A stretch of DNA of 64,000 nt from UBA6168 sp041392505 (GTDB taxonomy: Bacteria > Bacteroidota > Bacteroidia > Chitinophagales > Saprospiraceae), in assembly GCA_041392505.1 (NCBI GenBank), contig JAWKLX010000040.1, positions 1 to 64,000 of the forward strand, given 5' to 3'. The position numbers and the translations under genes were made by a program. The notes below the pieces were generated by a model, which saw nothing but the letters and a program-made list of their open reading frames with translations, was not told the origin of the DNA and made no database searches. Positions 1-9,505 of the stretch are shown here, one piece after another (within the stretch, counting starts at the first letter, position 1; each line of letters begins with the position of its first letter).

Positions 1-1242
1 TTGATAAATAAAGCCACTATCCGACCCAGCTGTCACTCGGCCTCCCCGGTTTTTATATTCGTTTACAAAAGTCATCCACAGGCGATAGTTTTCTTTCCAG
101 GCAACCTCCTGTTCTGTTCCCCAATCGAACCAATAACTACCGTGTGAAATGCGGTTTGGTGTATAAAAACGCCAAAGGGAGGGCAGGGTATGTTCATCAT
201 GCCATTCGGCACGTCGGGCACGCTGGAAGTCCCGGTTGGCCTCATAAATATTAAAGGTCGGGTCGAGGGTAAAATCCAGATCGAGTAGCTCTTGCATCAC
301 CTTGTTCCAGTGGTCAGAATACGGAGGGGCGGCCTGTTTCCACAATTTCCCCGCTTCCTCAAAGCGGTTTTGTTCATTGAGGTAATTATAGTCTGGCGGA
401 TAGTTTTGCACAGTTCTGTCAGCAAAAAGAGCTTCCGGCAGACCGTACCAATGCTCCATGCTTGTCAGTCCAGCGCGGGCAGAGTTCATCACATTCCAAC
501 CCGCAACGTCCATTTGTGCGTGGTGGCAGGCGGAGCGGAGGCCAAGTTTTTTGTTTTCATCCAAGGCAGCTGCCATGATTTCAGGCGGAGCCCCAAAAAA
601 CTTGATGCCGTTCGCACCTTTTTTCGCATTTTCCCGAACCCATTCCCTTGCTGCATCAGGTGTAGTTGGGTAGGGATCAGCACCTTGGCCAAAGACGGTA
701 TAAGCTTGGATGCGGGGGGCGGTAATTTTATTTTCTGCACTTTGTTTTTGTTGATCCAGTACCCAGTCCAGACCATTTCCAGCCGCCGGGTCACGGACGG
801 TTGTGATGCCATGTCCCATCCATAATTTAAAGACATATTCGGCATCAGCCCCTTGAGCCTTTCCACCGATATGGCCGTGCATATCCACAAATCCTGGCAG
901 GAGGTACATCCCTTCACAGTTTAATTCATAGCCACCATTTTTGAGTTGCGGGCGGTTGGAACTGTCGATCGGCATGCCGGGATAGCCCACATTTTTGACC
1001 TGCACGATGCGGTCATTTTCCACGACGATATCAACCGGGCCGATCGGCGGGGCACAGTTGCCATTTATCAAAGTGACACCTCGGATTATCATATTGGGAA
1101 AAGGGCCTTCCCCTTCCGTGCGTGGAGGTGCTTTTTCAACTTGCGCCAACAAGGTGGATGAAAAAAATAAAAGTGTAAGAAATGTGATCCCGTATTCTAA
1201 TCGGGCAGAAAACAAGGGTGGCAGATCTTGAAGAATGGTCAT
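1..1242 (-). CDS. Secreted amidohydrolase, imidazolonepropionase-like (C-terminus outside window)
   Basis: The frame is open from an ATG at 1242 to the window edge, giving about 414 residues; the stop lies to the left of position 1. An N-terminal hydrophobic stretch ending in LLAQ looks like a Sec signal peptide. The metal-dependent amidohydrolase fold is shown by DMHGHIGG near residue 100 (the HxH metal pair), a CHHAQMD segment, TSMEHW, and AGSDSG near the truncated end, which supplies the usual metal-binding Asp. The family hydrolyses C-N bonds in cyclic amides or dipeptides; the substrate cannot be read from sequence. It is followed upstream by about 210 bp of AT-rich DNA and probably has its own promoter there. 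Confidence 0.88.
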   Translation of the reverse strand, partial: MTILQDLPPLFSARLEYGITFLTLLFFSSTLLAQVEKAPPRTEGEGPFPNMIIRGVTLINGNCAPPIGPVDIVVENDRIVQVKNVGYPGMPIDSSNRPQLKNGGYELNCEGMYLLPGFVDMHGHIGGKAQGADAEYVFKLWMGHGITTVRDPAAGNGLDWVLDQQKQSAENKITAPRIQAYTVFGQGADPYPTTPDAAREWVRENAKKGANGIKFFGAPPEIMAAALDENKKLGLRSACHHAQMDVAGWNVMNSARAGLTSMEHWYGLPEALFADRTVQNYPPDYNYLNEQNRFEEAGKLWKQAAPPYSDHWNKVMQELLDLDFTLDPTFNIYEANRDFQRARRAEWHDEHTLPSLWRFYTPNRISHGSYWFDWGTEQEVAWKENYRLWMTFVNEYKNRGGRVTAGSDSGFIYQ

Positions 1243-1456
1243 GTTTGTTGCGTTTGATAAATGTTTTGCCAAAGCAAGTGAATTTATTTTTTTCTACAAA
1301 ATTACCGCTCGTATAAAGTCCACTATTACAAAGCAATTCTTTTATTGCTTTGCAAATCTTTGTGGATCAGCGTTTTACAAAAATATTTTAGCTTATAAAA
1401 CAAAAACGTTTTGTAGGTTTGTTGCTAAGTTTTCAAAACGCTAAACAAATCTGGAG

Positions 1457-2454
1457 ATGGCAAAAAAGAAGCACACGCAACACGACCGCTTGTTCCGAGC
1501 GACCTTTTCCATTAAATCCGAGGCAGAATTATTTATCAAAAAATTCTTGCCTTGGGACATCAATCAATTCTTGGATTATGATACGCTCGAACTAAAGAAT
1601 AGCTCCTTTATAAATGAGCATTTAGAGAATCAATTCTCTGACATCATTTATGCCTGCCGTTGGGAAGACAGCCCAAAAAGCGTTCTACTGACCTTTTTAT
1701 TTGAACATAAAAGCTATCCAGAAAAATATCCGGAGCTCCAATTGTTGAGGTATATGCTGGAGGGGTTATGAAAGCCAGTTAAAACAAAAAGAGCTATCCC
1801 TAATCATTTCAATTGTCTTATATCCTTGTAAAAGTTCAATGCCAAGCCATTCTTTGAATATTTGGAACTGCCGCATCCAAAGTTTGGCAGGTTTATACCC
1901 AATTTTGAATTTATCATGGCTGACCTTTCAAATATGCGGATGAGGAGATTTTGGCCATCGGCATGAGTTTTCTAACTTCTTCCCCTCCTACTTTTTAAAC
2001 TTCAAAAACAAGACAGGACTTTGTCCTGCACAATTATCGTGAAATCTTTATTTTTGTCAGAGGCTATAAAGTCGACAAGAAACCGAAGGTTTCTTGAAGC
2101 GATTAATAACTTTATGTTTTCAATCTTTTGAAATAGAACAGGAGGAAATCAACGAGATAGCTGATGACCTCCCAAAAAAATGTTACTGATATGTTTGTAA
2201 GCACTTATGACAAAGCCATTGGAAAGTGGTCAGATAAGAGGGTACAAATTGAGCCACAAGAATCCGGGATTGAAAAGGGGACTCAAATCGGGATTGAAAA
2301 GGAAAACGGATCGGGATCGAAAAAGGGGACTCAGATCGGGATCGAAAAGGGGACTCAGATCGGGATTGAAAGGGAAAATTCACCAATCCCAGGAAGTAGC
2401 CTTTTCCTTATTTGGCAACAAAATAAAATGGCGGATTCTTTCATTCCCAAATAA
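1457..2454 (+). pseudogene. Decayed Rpn/PD-(D/E)XK-type nuclease-transposase gene
   Basis: The first 104 codons (1457-1771) encode the typical start of the Rpn family (recombination-promoting nuclease, once called transposase_31): HDRLFRATF, then FSDIIYACRW and LTFLFEHKSYPE, which carry the Asp and Glu-x-Lys of the PD-(D/E)XK site. The frame then breaks, but homology continues in other frames: ELSLIISIVLYP (about 1787), FNAKPFFEYLELPHPKFGRF (about 1830), KYADEEILAIGMSFL (about 1930), HNYREIFIFVRG (about 2030) and EEINEIADDLPKNVTDMFVS (about 2140). The locus ends in the Gly-Ile-Glu-Lys repeat tail common in this family. At least three frameshifts make a functional product unlikely. Confidence 0.75.
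2266..2376 (+). repeat. Tandem ~24-bp repeat in the tail of the Rpn pseudogene
   Basis: Four to five units beginning gggatTgaaaaggggactc recur with 22-25 bp spacing (starts near 2266, 2290, 2313, 2338 and 2362). They encode repeats of G-I-E-K-G-T-Q-I. Unit 3 has one extra A and unit 2 is short, so the frame slips inside the array and is then restored. This is coding-type repeat expansion, not a CRISPR. Confidence 0.7.
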
Positions 2455-3154
2455 CCCATTTCGGACTTGACATTATCACCCCACGAGGAGGCTTATGAAA
2501 ACCAGGAAAAATACACTCAAAAAAGATGATGATTGAAACCCTCAAGCCTCTTGGCCACCATTACTAAGATGGACGAAAAACTCATTGTTAGGCCAATTTT
2601 TCACAAAATAACTTTTAATATAACATGACTGACATCAACCTGCCACCAACCACAGCGACGTCTGGATCTGCAATCCAAACGCCCCTTTTCCCAAAATGAA
2701 ATACCAGTGTTAAAATCAGGAAATCAGCAATTCGCCCAAGAGCTGGGTCAGTCACAATCAACTTCGGGCATATGCTGATGTCCTGCACAACCAATTTCTG
2801 GTTTTGATGGTGGATGAAAGCATGGCTGACGCGGTTGTTCTATTGGTAGAGCGTCCATTTTATGAAACAATTGGGGCATGCCTATCATACCGACCTTTTG
2901 ACCGCATGACCTTTGCGTGGAAGATGGGAGGAAGTAAAAACTGCCACAAGCGAGGAGTTTGCGATGTTGTATAAAATGGGTGAAATCAACGATGAAACCC
3001 TGGTTTTTGACAATTTGGTCAAAACAAAAGGTGAGTTGGAAGAAAAATGGCTCAAGCCCCTCAACGAAAGCTGGCACAAGCGGTTTGTAAATCGCTGATC
3101 GTTTAGTGGAAAATTCAGCTTTCCGACCATTCTACCATCCAACCAACAAAATCA
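2455..3154. other. Degenerate stretch with a short remnant reading frame
   Basis: No intact gene is visible. Broken frames around 2640-2910 contain coding-looking fragments, for example a frame reading ETIGACLSYRPFDRMTFAWK near 2870. They run into the open fragment at 2913-3098 in a different frame, which suggests an old gene that has lost its N-terminal part by frameshifts. Confidence 0.35.
2913..3098 (+). pseudogene. C-terminal remnant of an unrecognised protein (61 codons)
   Basis: I do not recognise this family. The open segment reads like the C-terminal end of a soluble protein (…LYKMGEINDETLVFDNL…, ending SWHKRFVNR). It has no convincing start of its own, and coding-like sequence continues upstream in a different frame, so it is treated as the tail of a decayed gene. 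It lies 56 bp before the Spo0M-like gene on the same strand. Confidence 0.35.
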
Positions 3155-3622
3155 ATGTTTAAAAAAGTAAAAAAATGGCTTGGCATCGAAGGAGTAAAAC
3201 TGGAACTGGTTTTACCAGAATTAGCATTTATTGAAGTAGGCGCTGTCAGTGGTAAAATCCGTTTCTATTCCAAAAATGAGCAGACCGTAAAACTGGTCAA
3301 ATTGGTCATGATCGAAAAATACAGCCGGGGCAGGGGCAATGAGCGCTTGGTAGATGAATATGTTTTGGGGGAACTGAAAATGGATAAGACATTTGACGTC
3401 CCGGCTGAAAACATGATAGAAATTGGCTTTACCCTACCCTTTCAAAAAGTGAATGCCCCTATTGATGAATTTGGCGATAAAAATGTTTTGGCTGGTGGCC
3501 TGACCAAATTGGCCAAAGCGATCCGCAATGTAAAATCGGAATACCGCATTGAAGCAGAAGCAAAAGTGGTGGGTACTGCTCTAAACCCTTTCGATAAAAA
3601 AACGATCAGGATAAATGGTTAA
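3155..3622 (+). CDS. Spo0M-like arrestin-fold protein
   Basis: The 155-residue product starts MFKKVKKWLGIEGVKLEL, close to the start of the Bacillus sporulation-control protein Spo0M family, which has an arrestin-like beta-sandwich. It keeps the pattern of alternating beta strands (VSGKIRFYSKN, then EIGFTLPFQKVNAPID) and lacks a signal peptide or membrane segment, so it is probably cytoplasmic. Homologues outside spore formers have no settled role. Length is shorter than Bacillus Spo0M (about 250 residues), so only the N-terminal arrestin domain is kept. The gene is followed by a strong terminator. Confidence 0.75.
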   Translation: MFKKVKKWLGIEGVKLELVLPELAFIEVGAVSGKIRFYSKNEQTVKLVKLVMIEKYSRGRGNERLVDEYVLGELKMDKTFDVPAENMIEIGFTLPFQKVNAPIDEFGDKNVLAGGLTKLAKAIRNVKSEYRIEAEAKVVGTALNPFDKKTIRING

Positions 3623-3645
3623 AATTTCATAGCCATCAAAAAAAA

Positions 3646-3685
3646 ACACCCGTGGTGGGTTGAGTCTGCCACGGGTGTTTTTTTT
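3646..3685 (+). terminator. Bidirectional rho-independent terminator
   Basis: A 10-bp perfect stem acacccgtgg / ccacgggtgt (3646-3655 and 3669-3678) is preceded by a run of A and followed by a run of eight T. It lies between the Spo0M-like gene (+) and the convergent PAP2 pseudogene (-), so it can serve both. Confidence 0.9.
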
Positions 3686-3706
3686 GAGGTTTATGAAATA
3701 AATCCC

Positions 3707-5054
3707 CTATTTACTCATCTTCACTTTACTTAAAACGTGATTTCCAACTTTCTTCCCCTGTTCCACGCCAATAAAACAAGCTGGAGAATAGTGTATCCCA
3801 CCATATAGCCGACTGACCGCTGCTTCGTCGGAAGCTTGCCGGAAGGAAGTGAAGCTGCGGACTGGCATCCCAAATTCCACTTCGACCGAATCGGTATAAG
3901 AAAAATTGTCACCAAAAACTTCTGTTAGTGCAGTGGCTGCTGAAGCAGAAATAACACTATGGCCGCTCGTATATTCAGGGAAAGGGGGAGTCTGTAAAAT
4001 AGGTGCCCATTCCTGATCGATGTAAGTATTGATGACCGTCTCCGGGCGGATGAGCTCACTGCGGTATTTCTCATCCCAACAAGAAATGAAAGCATCGGCC
4101 AGAGAAATTGCGGTCAATGCATAAGCTTTTGCCGATTTCATAATGTCGGCATTATCCTTTTTGCAGGCAATCTGAGAGATCCCAATCCAGTGACCTCCAG
4201 GGGTTATCTTTTTTGTGGCGAACATCACATGCCCTTTGTGGTGGGATACATAGGGGTTGCAATCCCAAAATTTAGCAATGGCCATCCGCTCTTCTTTCTC
4301 AGCTTCTTCCACTGCCATCACTTTATAATCCATTGCCTCTTGGTAAAACTTGCTGTTTTTGTCTTTCATATCAAAAGGCGTCGGCGGTGGCGGGATGAAT
4401 TAATTGGCGGAATCCGGGGTAAATGGGCGGATTTTTTCAATGTTCGATGGCATCCATATAGTCGGGAGGGGTTGGCTTCCAACGAGATGGATTATCATTG
4501 ATCGTGAATTTTGGAAAAGTCCGGGTCTGCTTGTAGTTATCCTTATCGGCCCAAGCAAGGATGTGCTTGGCAACCGATTCACCATAAGCCAAAGATCGAT
4601 TGTAAACATCTTTCGGCATATTGATGGCCTTAAACTCCTTCATCAGATCCTCTTCGAACGCATCCATTTTATCTTCTGAAAAAATGAGTTGCTTGCCTAC
4701 TACAATCATGGCTTTCGTGGCAGCCAATGGATAACAGTACGAACTGTCAGGTTTGGGTTGAGGCCCTTTTGCCAAACCTGTCAATTGCCCAGCCAAAGAA
4801 TTGTAATCATCGTGGGCGGGCACCAAAGCTTCATAGGCAGCAATCGTCGAATAAGCATAGATTCGGCTGGCGACAGGAGGTGAAAAAATATCATGGACGA
4901 TAACATCCGTTATCTGTTTTAAAGTGCGGTGCAGAAAATCCGGATTATTGGAATCTGCTTCCCAATTTGGATTCGAGGGGTCTTCACAGCCAACCGAGAA
5001 AAGTAACAATCCTGCTATGATTGCCAATCGAAAAGGGACCAATAAATTTTTCAT
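3707..5054 (-). pseudogene. Broken vanadium haloperoxidase / PAP2-family lipoprotein gene
   Basis: Two open pieces (5054-4437 and 4369-3707) together make one family member of about 450 residues. The start chosen is the ATG at 5054, giving a lipoprotein signal with FSVGC as lipobox. The C-terminal half carries the PAP2 signatures SGHS (PEYTSGHS) and SRLYGGIHYS (the SRX5H motif), and the join would supply the RP of KX6RP (IRPF). Two separate lesions lie between the pieces: a one-base loss in an A run near 4433 and a TAA at 4400-4402 where CAA (Gln) would be expected in AN-Q-FIPP. Family members are secreted phosphatases or haloperoxidases. With two lesions, decay is more likely than a single sequencing error. 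Confidence 0.8.
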
Positions 5055-5190
5055 AAAAATTATTTTGTAAAAGATTTGCCTAAAAAGAGAGAAGGAAAAA
5101 GAAGGCATCTTTAATCATTTTGAATCAAAGACTCAAAGTTAAAAAGCCTGCACTTTTTATGTAACCCGTCAACGTGAATTCTAAAGAAAA

Positions 5191-5224
5191 GCCCCATACG
5201 AATTGATCGCATGGGGCCTTTTAC
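5191..5224 (-). terminator. Terminator of secDF
   Basis: Perfect 7-bp stem gccccat / atggggc (5191-5197 and 5211-5217); on the minus strand it is followed by TTTTCTTT. It lies just after the secDF stop and also faces the upstream end of the PAP2 locus. Confidence 0.75.
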
Positions 5225-5248
5225 ATTTATCTATATCAAAAACGGGAA

Positions 5249-8200
5249 TTAAGCTTTTTCAGTAGCTTTTGTCCGTGTGAATGATTTACGATCTTTTTTG
5301 TCGCCTTTCTTATCGCCTTTTGAAGTAATCCTAATATCTGCCTTGGATAAGTCAGACATGACTGGAGAAGCGATAAAGATAGAAGAGTAAGTTCCTACGA
5401 CTACACCAATCACCAATGCAAAGGCAAACCCTTTGATACTTCCGCTACCAAACATCCACAATACAAAGACAGTGAAAAGAGTAGTAAGTCCAGTGATTAC
5501 AGTACGGCTCATGGTACTATTGATTGCCATGTTGATTACCTCGTTTTTCTCCTTTTCTGGATACAACCCAAAGTATTCGCGGATACGGTCATAAACAATC
5601 ACTGTATCGTTCACCGAGTATCCAATGATGGTCAAAATGGCCGCAATGAATGCCTGATCAACCTCCATTGGGAAGGGCAAAAATCCATACAACAAGGAGA
5701 ACAAAGACACCACAACCAAAGCATCGTGAGTGGTAGCGATAACCGCTCCCAAGCTGTACTGCCACCTTGAGAAGCGGATAAGGATGTATAGGAAAATAGC
5801 CAACAAACCAAAGATGACCGCTTCCCAAGCACTATCCCTCAAGTCATCGGCGACGGTTGGGCCAACCTTACTGAAGGTAGGAATGTGGGCCACTCCAACG
5901 GCATCTGGATTCCTGAAATCAGCCGCACTTACGTTGCCGACAAATTCTGACAAGCCGCTGTGTAACTTATCCATCACCATTTCAGGAGCATTTTCAGCGT
6001 CACTATCAATCAAGTAATCAGTTACAATGTTGAAAGTATTATCTGTATCAACTGCTTTTACAGTTGGTTCTTTACCTAAATCGTCCGCCAATGCCAAACG
6101 GATTTGCTCCGCTGTAACACTTTGTGATGGTTCAAACTCCACAGTCATAGAGTACCCTCCACGGAAATCTACACCAAGATCGAATCCACGAACGAAGAAA
6201 GAAGCAATCCCAGCGATAATAACAAAAGCTGACAGGGCATAAAATTTCTTTCTCTTTGACATCCAATCTACATTGAGGTCGGTCAGAACATTTTTAGTAG
6301 TATTATTCCAGAAAGTCGCAGTCTTACCTTTCTCGAACCACCATTCAAAAATATACCGGCTTACCAATACTGCAGTAAACAAGGTGGACAAAATACCAAT
6401 CATCAAAACGACCGCAAAACCTTTCACTGGCCCAAGACCAAAAATGAAAAGTACCACGGCTGTCAAGAAGGTCGTAACGTTACCATCAATGATAGCAGAA
6501 TAAGAATGCTTATAGCCATCTTTCATGGCCACAATCATTGATTTACCAGCTCTCAATTCCTCTCGTACCCTTTCGTAAATGATAACGTTGGCATCTACCG
6601 CCATACCGATGGTAAGGATGATACCCGCAATACCAGGTAAGGTAAGTACTGTTCCGATCGAAGCAATCGCACCGATCATGAAGATCACGTTCAAGAATAG
6701 AACGATGATAGAAACGATACCAGCTGAACCGTAGTAAAAAATCATAAAGGCCAAAACCAAAATGAAACCTGCCAACAAGGCAGTCAAACTGGTATTGATG
6801 TTTTTAGCCCCGAGCGATGGACCAACTAAAGATTCTTGGATAACTTTTGTACCAGTAGGCAGTTTACCAATTTCAAGGATATTGGCAATATCTTGTGCTT
6901 CCTGCACTGAAAATGAACCTGTAATTTGTGAGTCCCCGGTAGTAATTGGATTGATTACCCGTGGAGCAGAAACAACTGTGCTATCAAGCACGATGGCTAT
7001 TTCCCGGTTATTATCCTGAGCAGCAGCGGTTGTCATGCGGCCCCAGATCATGGCACCTTCTTGGTTCATTTTCAAGCTGATAGCCAACTCACCAGTTGTT
7101 GGATCAGGGCTGGCAAATGCATCTGTAACAAGGTCACCCTCTAATGGTGCTTTATTAGTGCCAGCCTCTTTTTTGATGGCATACAACTCGTACATGTCGG
7201 TGAATTTGCCTTCCGCATCTTTTGCTGAAGTCCGACCCCAAAGGAACATGGCGTTCCGAGGCAATAAGTCCTTCACCTCAGGCTTGTTCAACAACCTGTC
7301 AACTTCGTTGCGTTCGTTCTTAGGGGCTGTACCCATTGGGGCAAGACCATAAGATCCGTCGTTCAGGGTAAATTTATCAAACAGCGGCCCTTGTTCTCCA
7401 AGGAAACTTGGTGTATCATTTCCTGCCAAAGTTCCACTGGTATCCACTTTGGATGAATCACCATCCGCAACATCAATATTAAGAGTATCACCAATAGTAG
7501 TGGTGTTGTCATTCAATTTTGTACCTTCTTCCAGCTTCCGCAGTTTTTCGTTCACTTCACGGAAAGCACTTTGAATACCCGGGTCAGTGATGCGGTAAAC
7601 ATTCCAAAATTCCAATTTAGCAGCAGCTTGGAGATATTCACGAGCCCTTTTAGGGTTTTCTACGCCTGGTAATTCAACCAAAATCAGGTCACGGGCCGCA
7701 TCAAGCGAAACCGTTGGACCGACCACACCCAATTTATCAATCCTTTCCCTGAGCAGCTTAAAAGTATTGTCAACTGCTTTATCAGCTTCTGCACGGAGGA
7801 TGGTGGCCATTTCACTATCAGAAGTATTGGCATTCACCTGACCACTGAGTGAATCATTTCTTTTGAAAAGGCTGTTCAACGGTTTTCCGTTGGAATTTTT
7901 TTGCCAAGCTTCCACAAAAAGGTTGATAAAATTGGCCTGTGAATTTTGCTGAGCAGCAGTAGCCTCTACGATAGCTGCATCTAATTCGGCATTTTCTCTA
8001 TTACCAGCTAAAGTCTTCAAGAAATCTGTCAGGTCAACTTGCATCAAAACACTCATACCCCCTTTCAAATCGAGGCCGAAATTCAACTGACGGGCCTTCA
8101 ATTCCTGATAAGTATAAGATTTTAAAAGCGGAATGCTCCAAACGACCTCCGAAGAGATGGAGTCGAGGTAAGCAGCTTTTTGGACTTTGACGCAACCGTC

Positions 8201-8341
8201 ATCACCTGTCTGACAACGAGAAATGGCGAAAGCATCAGCTTGATTTTCCACCCTGTTCGTTGGGATCACGTACATGAACTGGATAATGGAAACAACTGTC
8301 AGCGCTAAGAGGAAAAACTTTACAATTCCTTTTCCTTGCAT
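5249..8341 (-). CDS. secDF: Fused protein-export subunit SecDF
   Basis: The product (about 1030 residues) joins SecD and SecF, the RND-type proton-driven part of the Sec translocon in the inner membrane that pulls secreted proteins outward. An N-terminal membrane helix is followed by the SecD signature GLDLKGGMSVLM near residue 90, a long periplasmic domain with a low-complexity insert, SecD helices with VDANVIIYERVREEL (conserved proton-path Asp), then SecF from about residue 690 with GVDFRGGYSMTVEF and SVNDTVIVYDRIREYFG. The C-terminus is Lys-rich. I chose ATG 8341 rather than the in-frame TTG three codons upstream. The SecDF fusion is usual in Bacteroidota. The gene is intact and stands alone. 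Confidence 0.97.
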   Translation of the reverse strand: MQGKGIVKFFLLALTVVSIIQFMYVIPTNRVENQADAFAISRCQTGDDGCVKVQKAAYLDSISSEVVWSIPLLKSYTYQELKARQLNFGLDLKGGMSVLMQVDLTDFLKTLAGNRENAELDAAIVEATAAQQNSQANFINLFVEAWQKNSNGKPLNSLFKRNDSLSGQVNANTSDSEMATILRAEADKAVDNTFKLLRERIDKLGVVGPTVSLDAARDLILVELPGVENPKRAREYLQAAAKLEFWNVYRITDPGIQSAFREVNEKLRKLEEGTKLNDNTTTIGDTLNIDVADGDSSKVDTSGTLAGNDTPSFLGEQGPLFDKFTLNDGSYGLAPMGTAPKNERNEVDRLLNKPEVKDLLPRNAMFLWGRTSAKDAEGKFTDMYELYAIKKEAGTNKAPLEGDLVTDAFASPDPTTGELAISLKMNQEGAMIWGRMTTAAAQDNNREIAIVLDSTVVSAPRVINPITTGDSQITGSFSVQEAQDIANILEIGKLPTGTKVIQESLVGPSLGAKNINTSLTALLAGFILVLAFMIFYYGSAGIVSIIVLFLNVIFMIGAIASIGTVLTLPGIAGIILTIGMAVDANVIIYERVREELRAGKSMIVAMKDGYKHSYSAIIDGNVTTFLTAVVLFIFGLGPVKGFAVVLMIGILSTLFTAVLVSRYIFEWWFEKGKTATFWNNTTKNVLTDLNVDWMSKRKKFYALSAFVIIAGIASFFVRGFDLGVDFRGGYSMTVEFEPSQSVTAEQIRLALADDLGKEPTVKAVDTDNTFNIVTDYLIDSDAENAPEMVMDKLHSGLSEFVGNVSAADFRNPDAVGVAHIPTFSKVGPTVADDLRDSAWEAVIFGLLAIFLYILIRFSRWQYSLGAVIATTHDALVVVSLFSLLYGFLPFPMEVDQAFIAAILTIIGYSVNDTVIVYDRIREYFGLYPEKEKNEVINMAINSTMSRTVITGLTTLFTVFVLWMFGSGSIKGFAFALVIGVVVGTYSSIFIASPVMSDLSKADIRITSKGDKKGDKKDRKSFTRTKATEKA

Positions 8342-8896
8342 GATAAGCAATTTTTTTGTGCGGGCATGGGGGACTGTCGTTCAGGAAATTCTTCGGACAA
8401 AATTTCTTTGGACACTTATCCTGACTCTGAAATCAACACATCACTTAGCCCATCCCTGCAGTTATACTTAAATAATTATGGTAGCAAAAACACTTGGCAA
8501 AGATTTTTAATCAATATCTTAAATGCCTAAAAATCAGTAGCTTATGTTTTTAAAAAAATCTTTTCCCATTGCCTTTTGGAAAAACTCGGCAAATATACGC
8601 TTTTAACTGTATTCTTATGCGTTTGTTTCAATGCATTAAGAAGTTATGATCGAGGAAATAGACAGGCTCTAAGAATTAAAATGACGAGACTTTCTGTAGG
8701 GTGAGGAATAGGATGATTGACCCATTTCAAAAATCGTGACAAATTATAATATGTTATTGCTTTATTCATAGGCCAATCGCTTCAAAAGCAAGCAGCCACC
8801 AAGTTTTTAACTAAATTTGCCATGAACAAAACCCTCCCAAACTGACTTAATAATTTAGTGAAGAACCTTATTTAACAAATACAAAAAATTAAACCT
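8342..8896. other. Divergent intergenic region, 555 bp
   Basis: This AT-rich gap separates the diverging secDF and LysM genes and should hold both promoters. Short frames here lack family resemblance. I see no RNA gene and no strong repeat. Confidence 0.5.
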
Positions 8897-9403
8897 ATGG
8901 GATTATTTTCTTTCTTGAAAACAGCGGGCGCAGCCCTCGCAGGTGTAAACGCTGCGAAAAACAAAAATACACCGCCACCAAATATTCCCGCCACTGATAC
9001 CAACCATGCCATGGAGGAATTGGAAGAAGCGCAAATGGCCATGCGGATCACCAACCAGATTGCATCACTTGGATTGAAAGTGAGCAAACTGAGTGTAGAA
9101 GTGGATGATGATAAGGCTACGGTCTTTGGCACGGTAGAATCGCAAGCCGAAAGGGAAAAAGTCATCCTCGCCGCTGGTAATGTTTACGGCATAGCCACCG
9201 TCGACGACCGTCTTTCGGTAGTTACTCCGGAGCCACAGGCCACCTTCTACACCGTGCAAAAAGGGGACTCCCTCTCAAAAATTGCAAAGGCGCATTATGG
9301 CAGTTACAAGGACTATATGAAAATTTTTGAAGCGAACCGCCCCCTGCTCTCCGACCCGGATAAGATCTATCCTGGACAGGTTTTGCGCATCCCACCAGCG
9401 TGA
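8897..9403 (+). CDS. kbp: Kbp-like BON-LysM protein
   Basis: The 168-residue product matches the layout of E. coli Kbp (YgaU), a small cytoplasmic K+-binding protein: an MGLFSFLKTAG start, a BON domain (about 50-110, with VFGTVESQAEREKVILAAGNV and GIATVDDRLSVV), and a C-terminal LysM domain (YTVQKGDSLSKIAKAHYG … IFEANRPLLSDPDKIYPGQVLRIP). There is no signal peptide, as in Kbp. It is about 20 residues longer than Kbp because of a Pro/Thr-rich linker near residue 25. The gene stands alone and ends in a strong hairpin. Confidence 0.9.
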   Translation: MGLFSFLKTAGAALAGVNAAKNKNTPPPNIPATDTNHAMEELEEAQMAMRITNQIASLGLKVSKLSVEVDDDKATVFGTVESQAEREKVILAAGNVYGIATVDDRLSVVTPEPQATFYTVQKGDSLSKIAKAHYGSYKDYMKIFEANRPLLSDPDKIYPGQVLRIPPA

Positions 9404-9411
9404 TCGATTGG

Positions 9412-9469
9412 TCAATTAAAATGAAAAAGGCAATTCAAAATCAGGAATTGCCTTTTTCATTTTAATTGA
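9412..9469 (+). terminator. Long perfect hairpin terminator after kbp
   Basis: Two 25-bp arms (9412-9436 and 9445-9469) match perfectly around an 8-nt loop; the inner stem is aaaaaggcaattc / gaattgccttttt. A and T runs on both sides make it usable in either direction. It ends 36 bp before plsC. Confidence 0.85.
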
Positions 9470-9505
9470 ATTGCGACCTTTGCCCCACAAACCATCAAAC
9501 ACTGA

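Noticed and set aside
292..917. Open frames on both strands inside 1-1242
   Set aside because: They overlap the amidohydrolase gene, whose frame has the metal-binding motifs and runs off the left edge; the others show no domain.
2266..2376. CRISPR-like spaced repeats
   Set aside because: Units are contiguous, of unequal length, encode a Gly-Ile-Glu-Lys repeat typical of Rpn tails, and have no spacers or cas genes.
4395..4440. TGA in the PAP2 locus as a selenocysteine codon
   Set aside because: A frame change is needed anyway, a TAA follows downstream in the corrected frame, and no family member is known to me with selenocysteine at that place.
8274..8530. Two overlapping plus-strand frames upstream of kbp
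   Set aside because: They run across the secDF start region and divergent promoter gap, have no domain and no convincing start.
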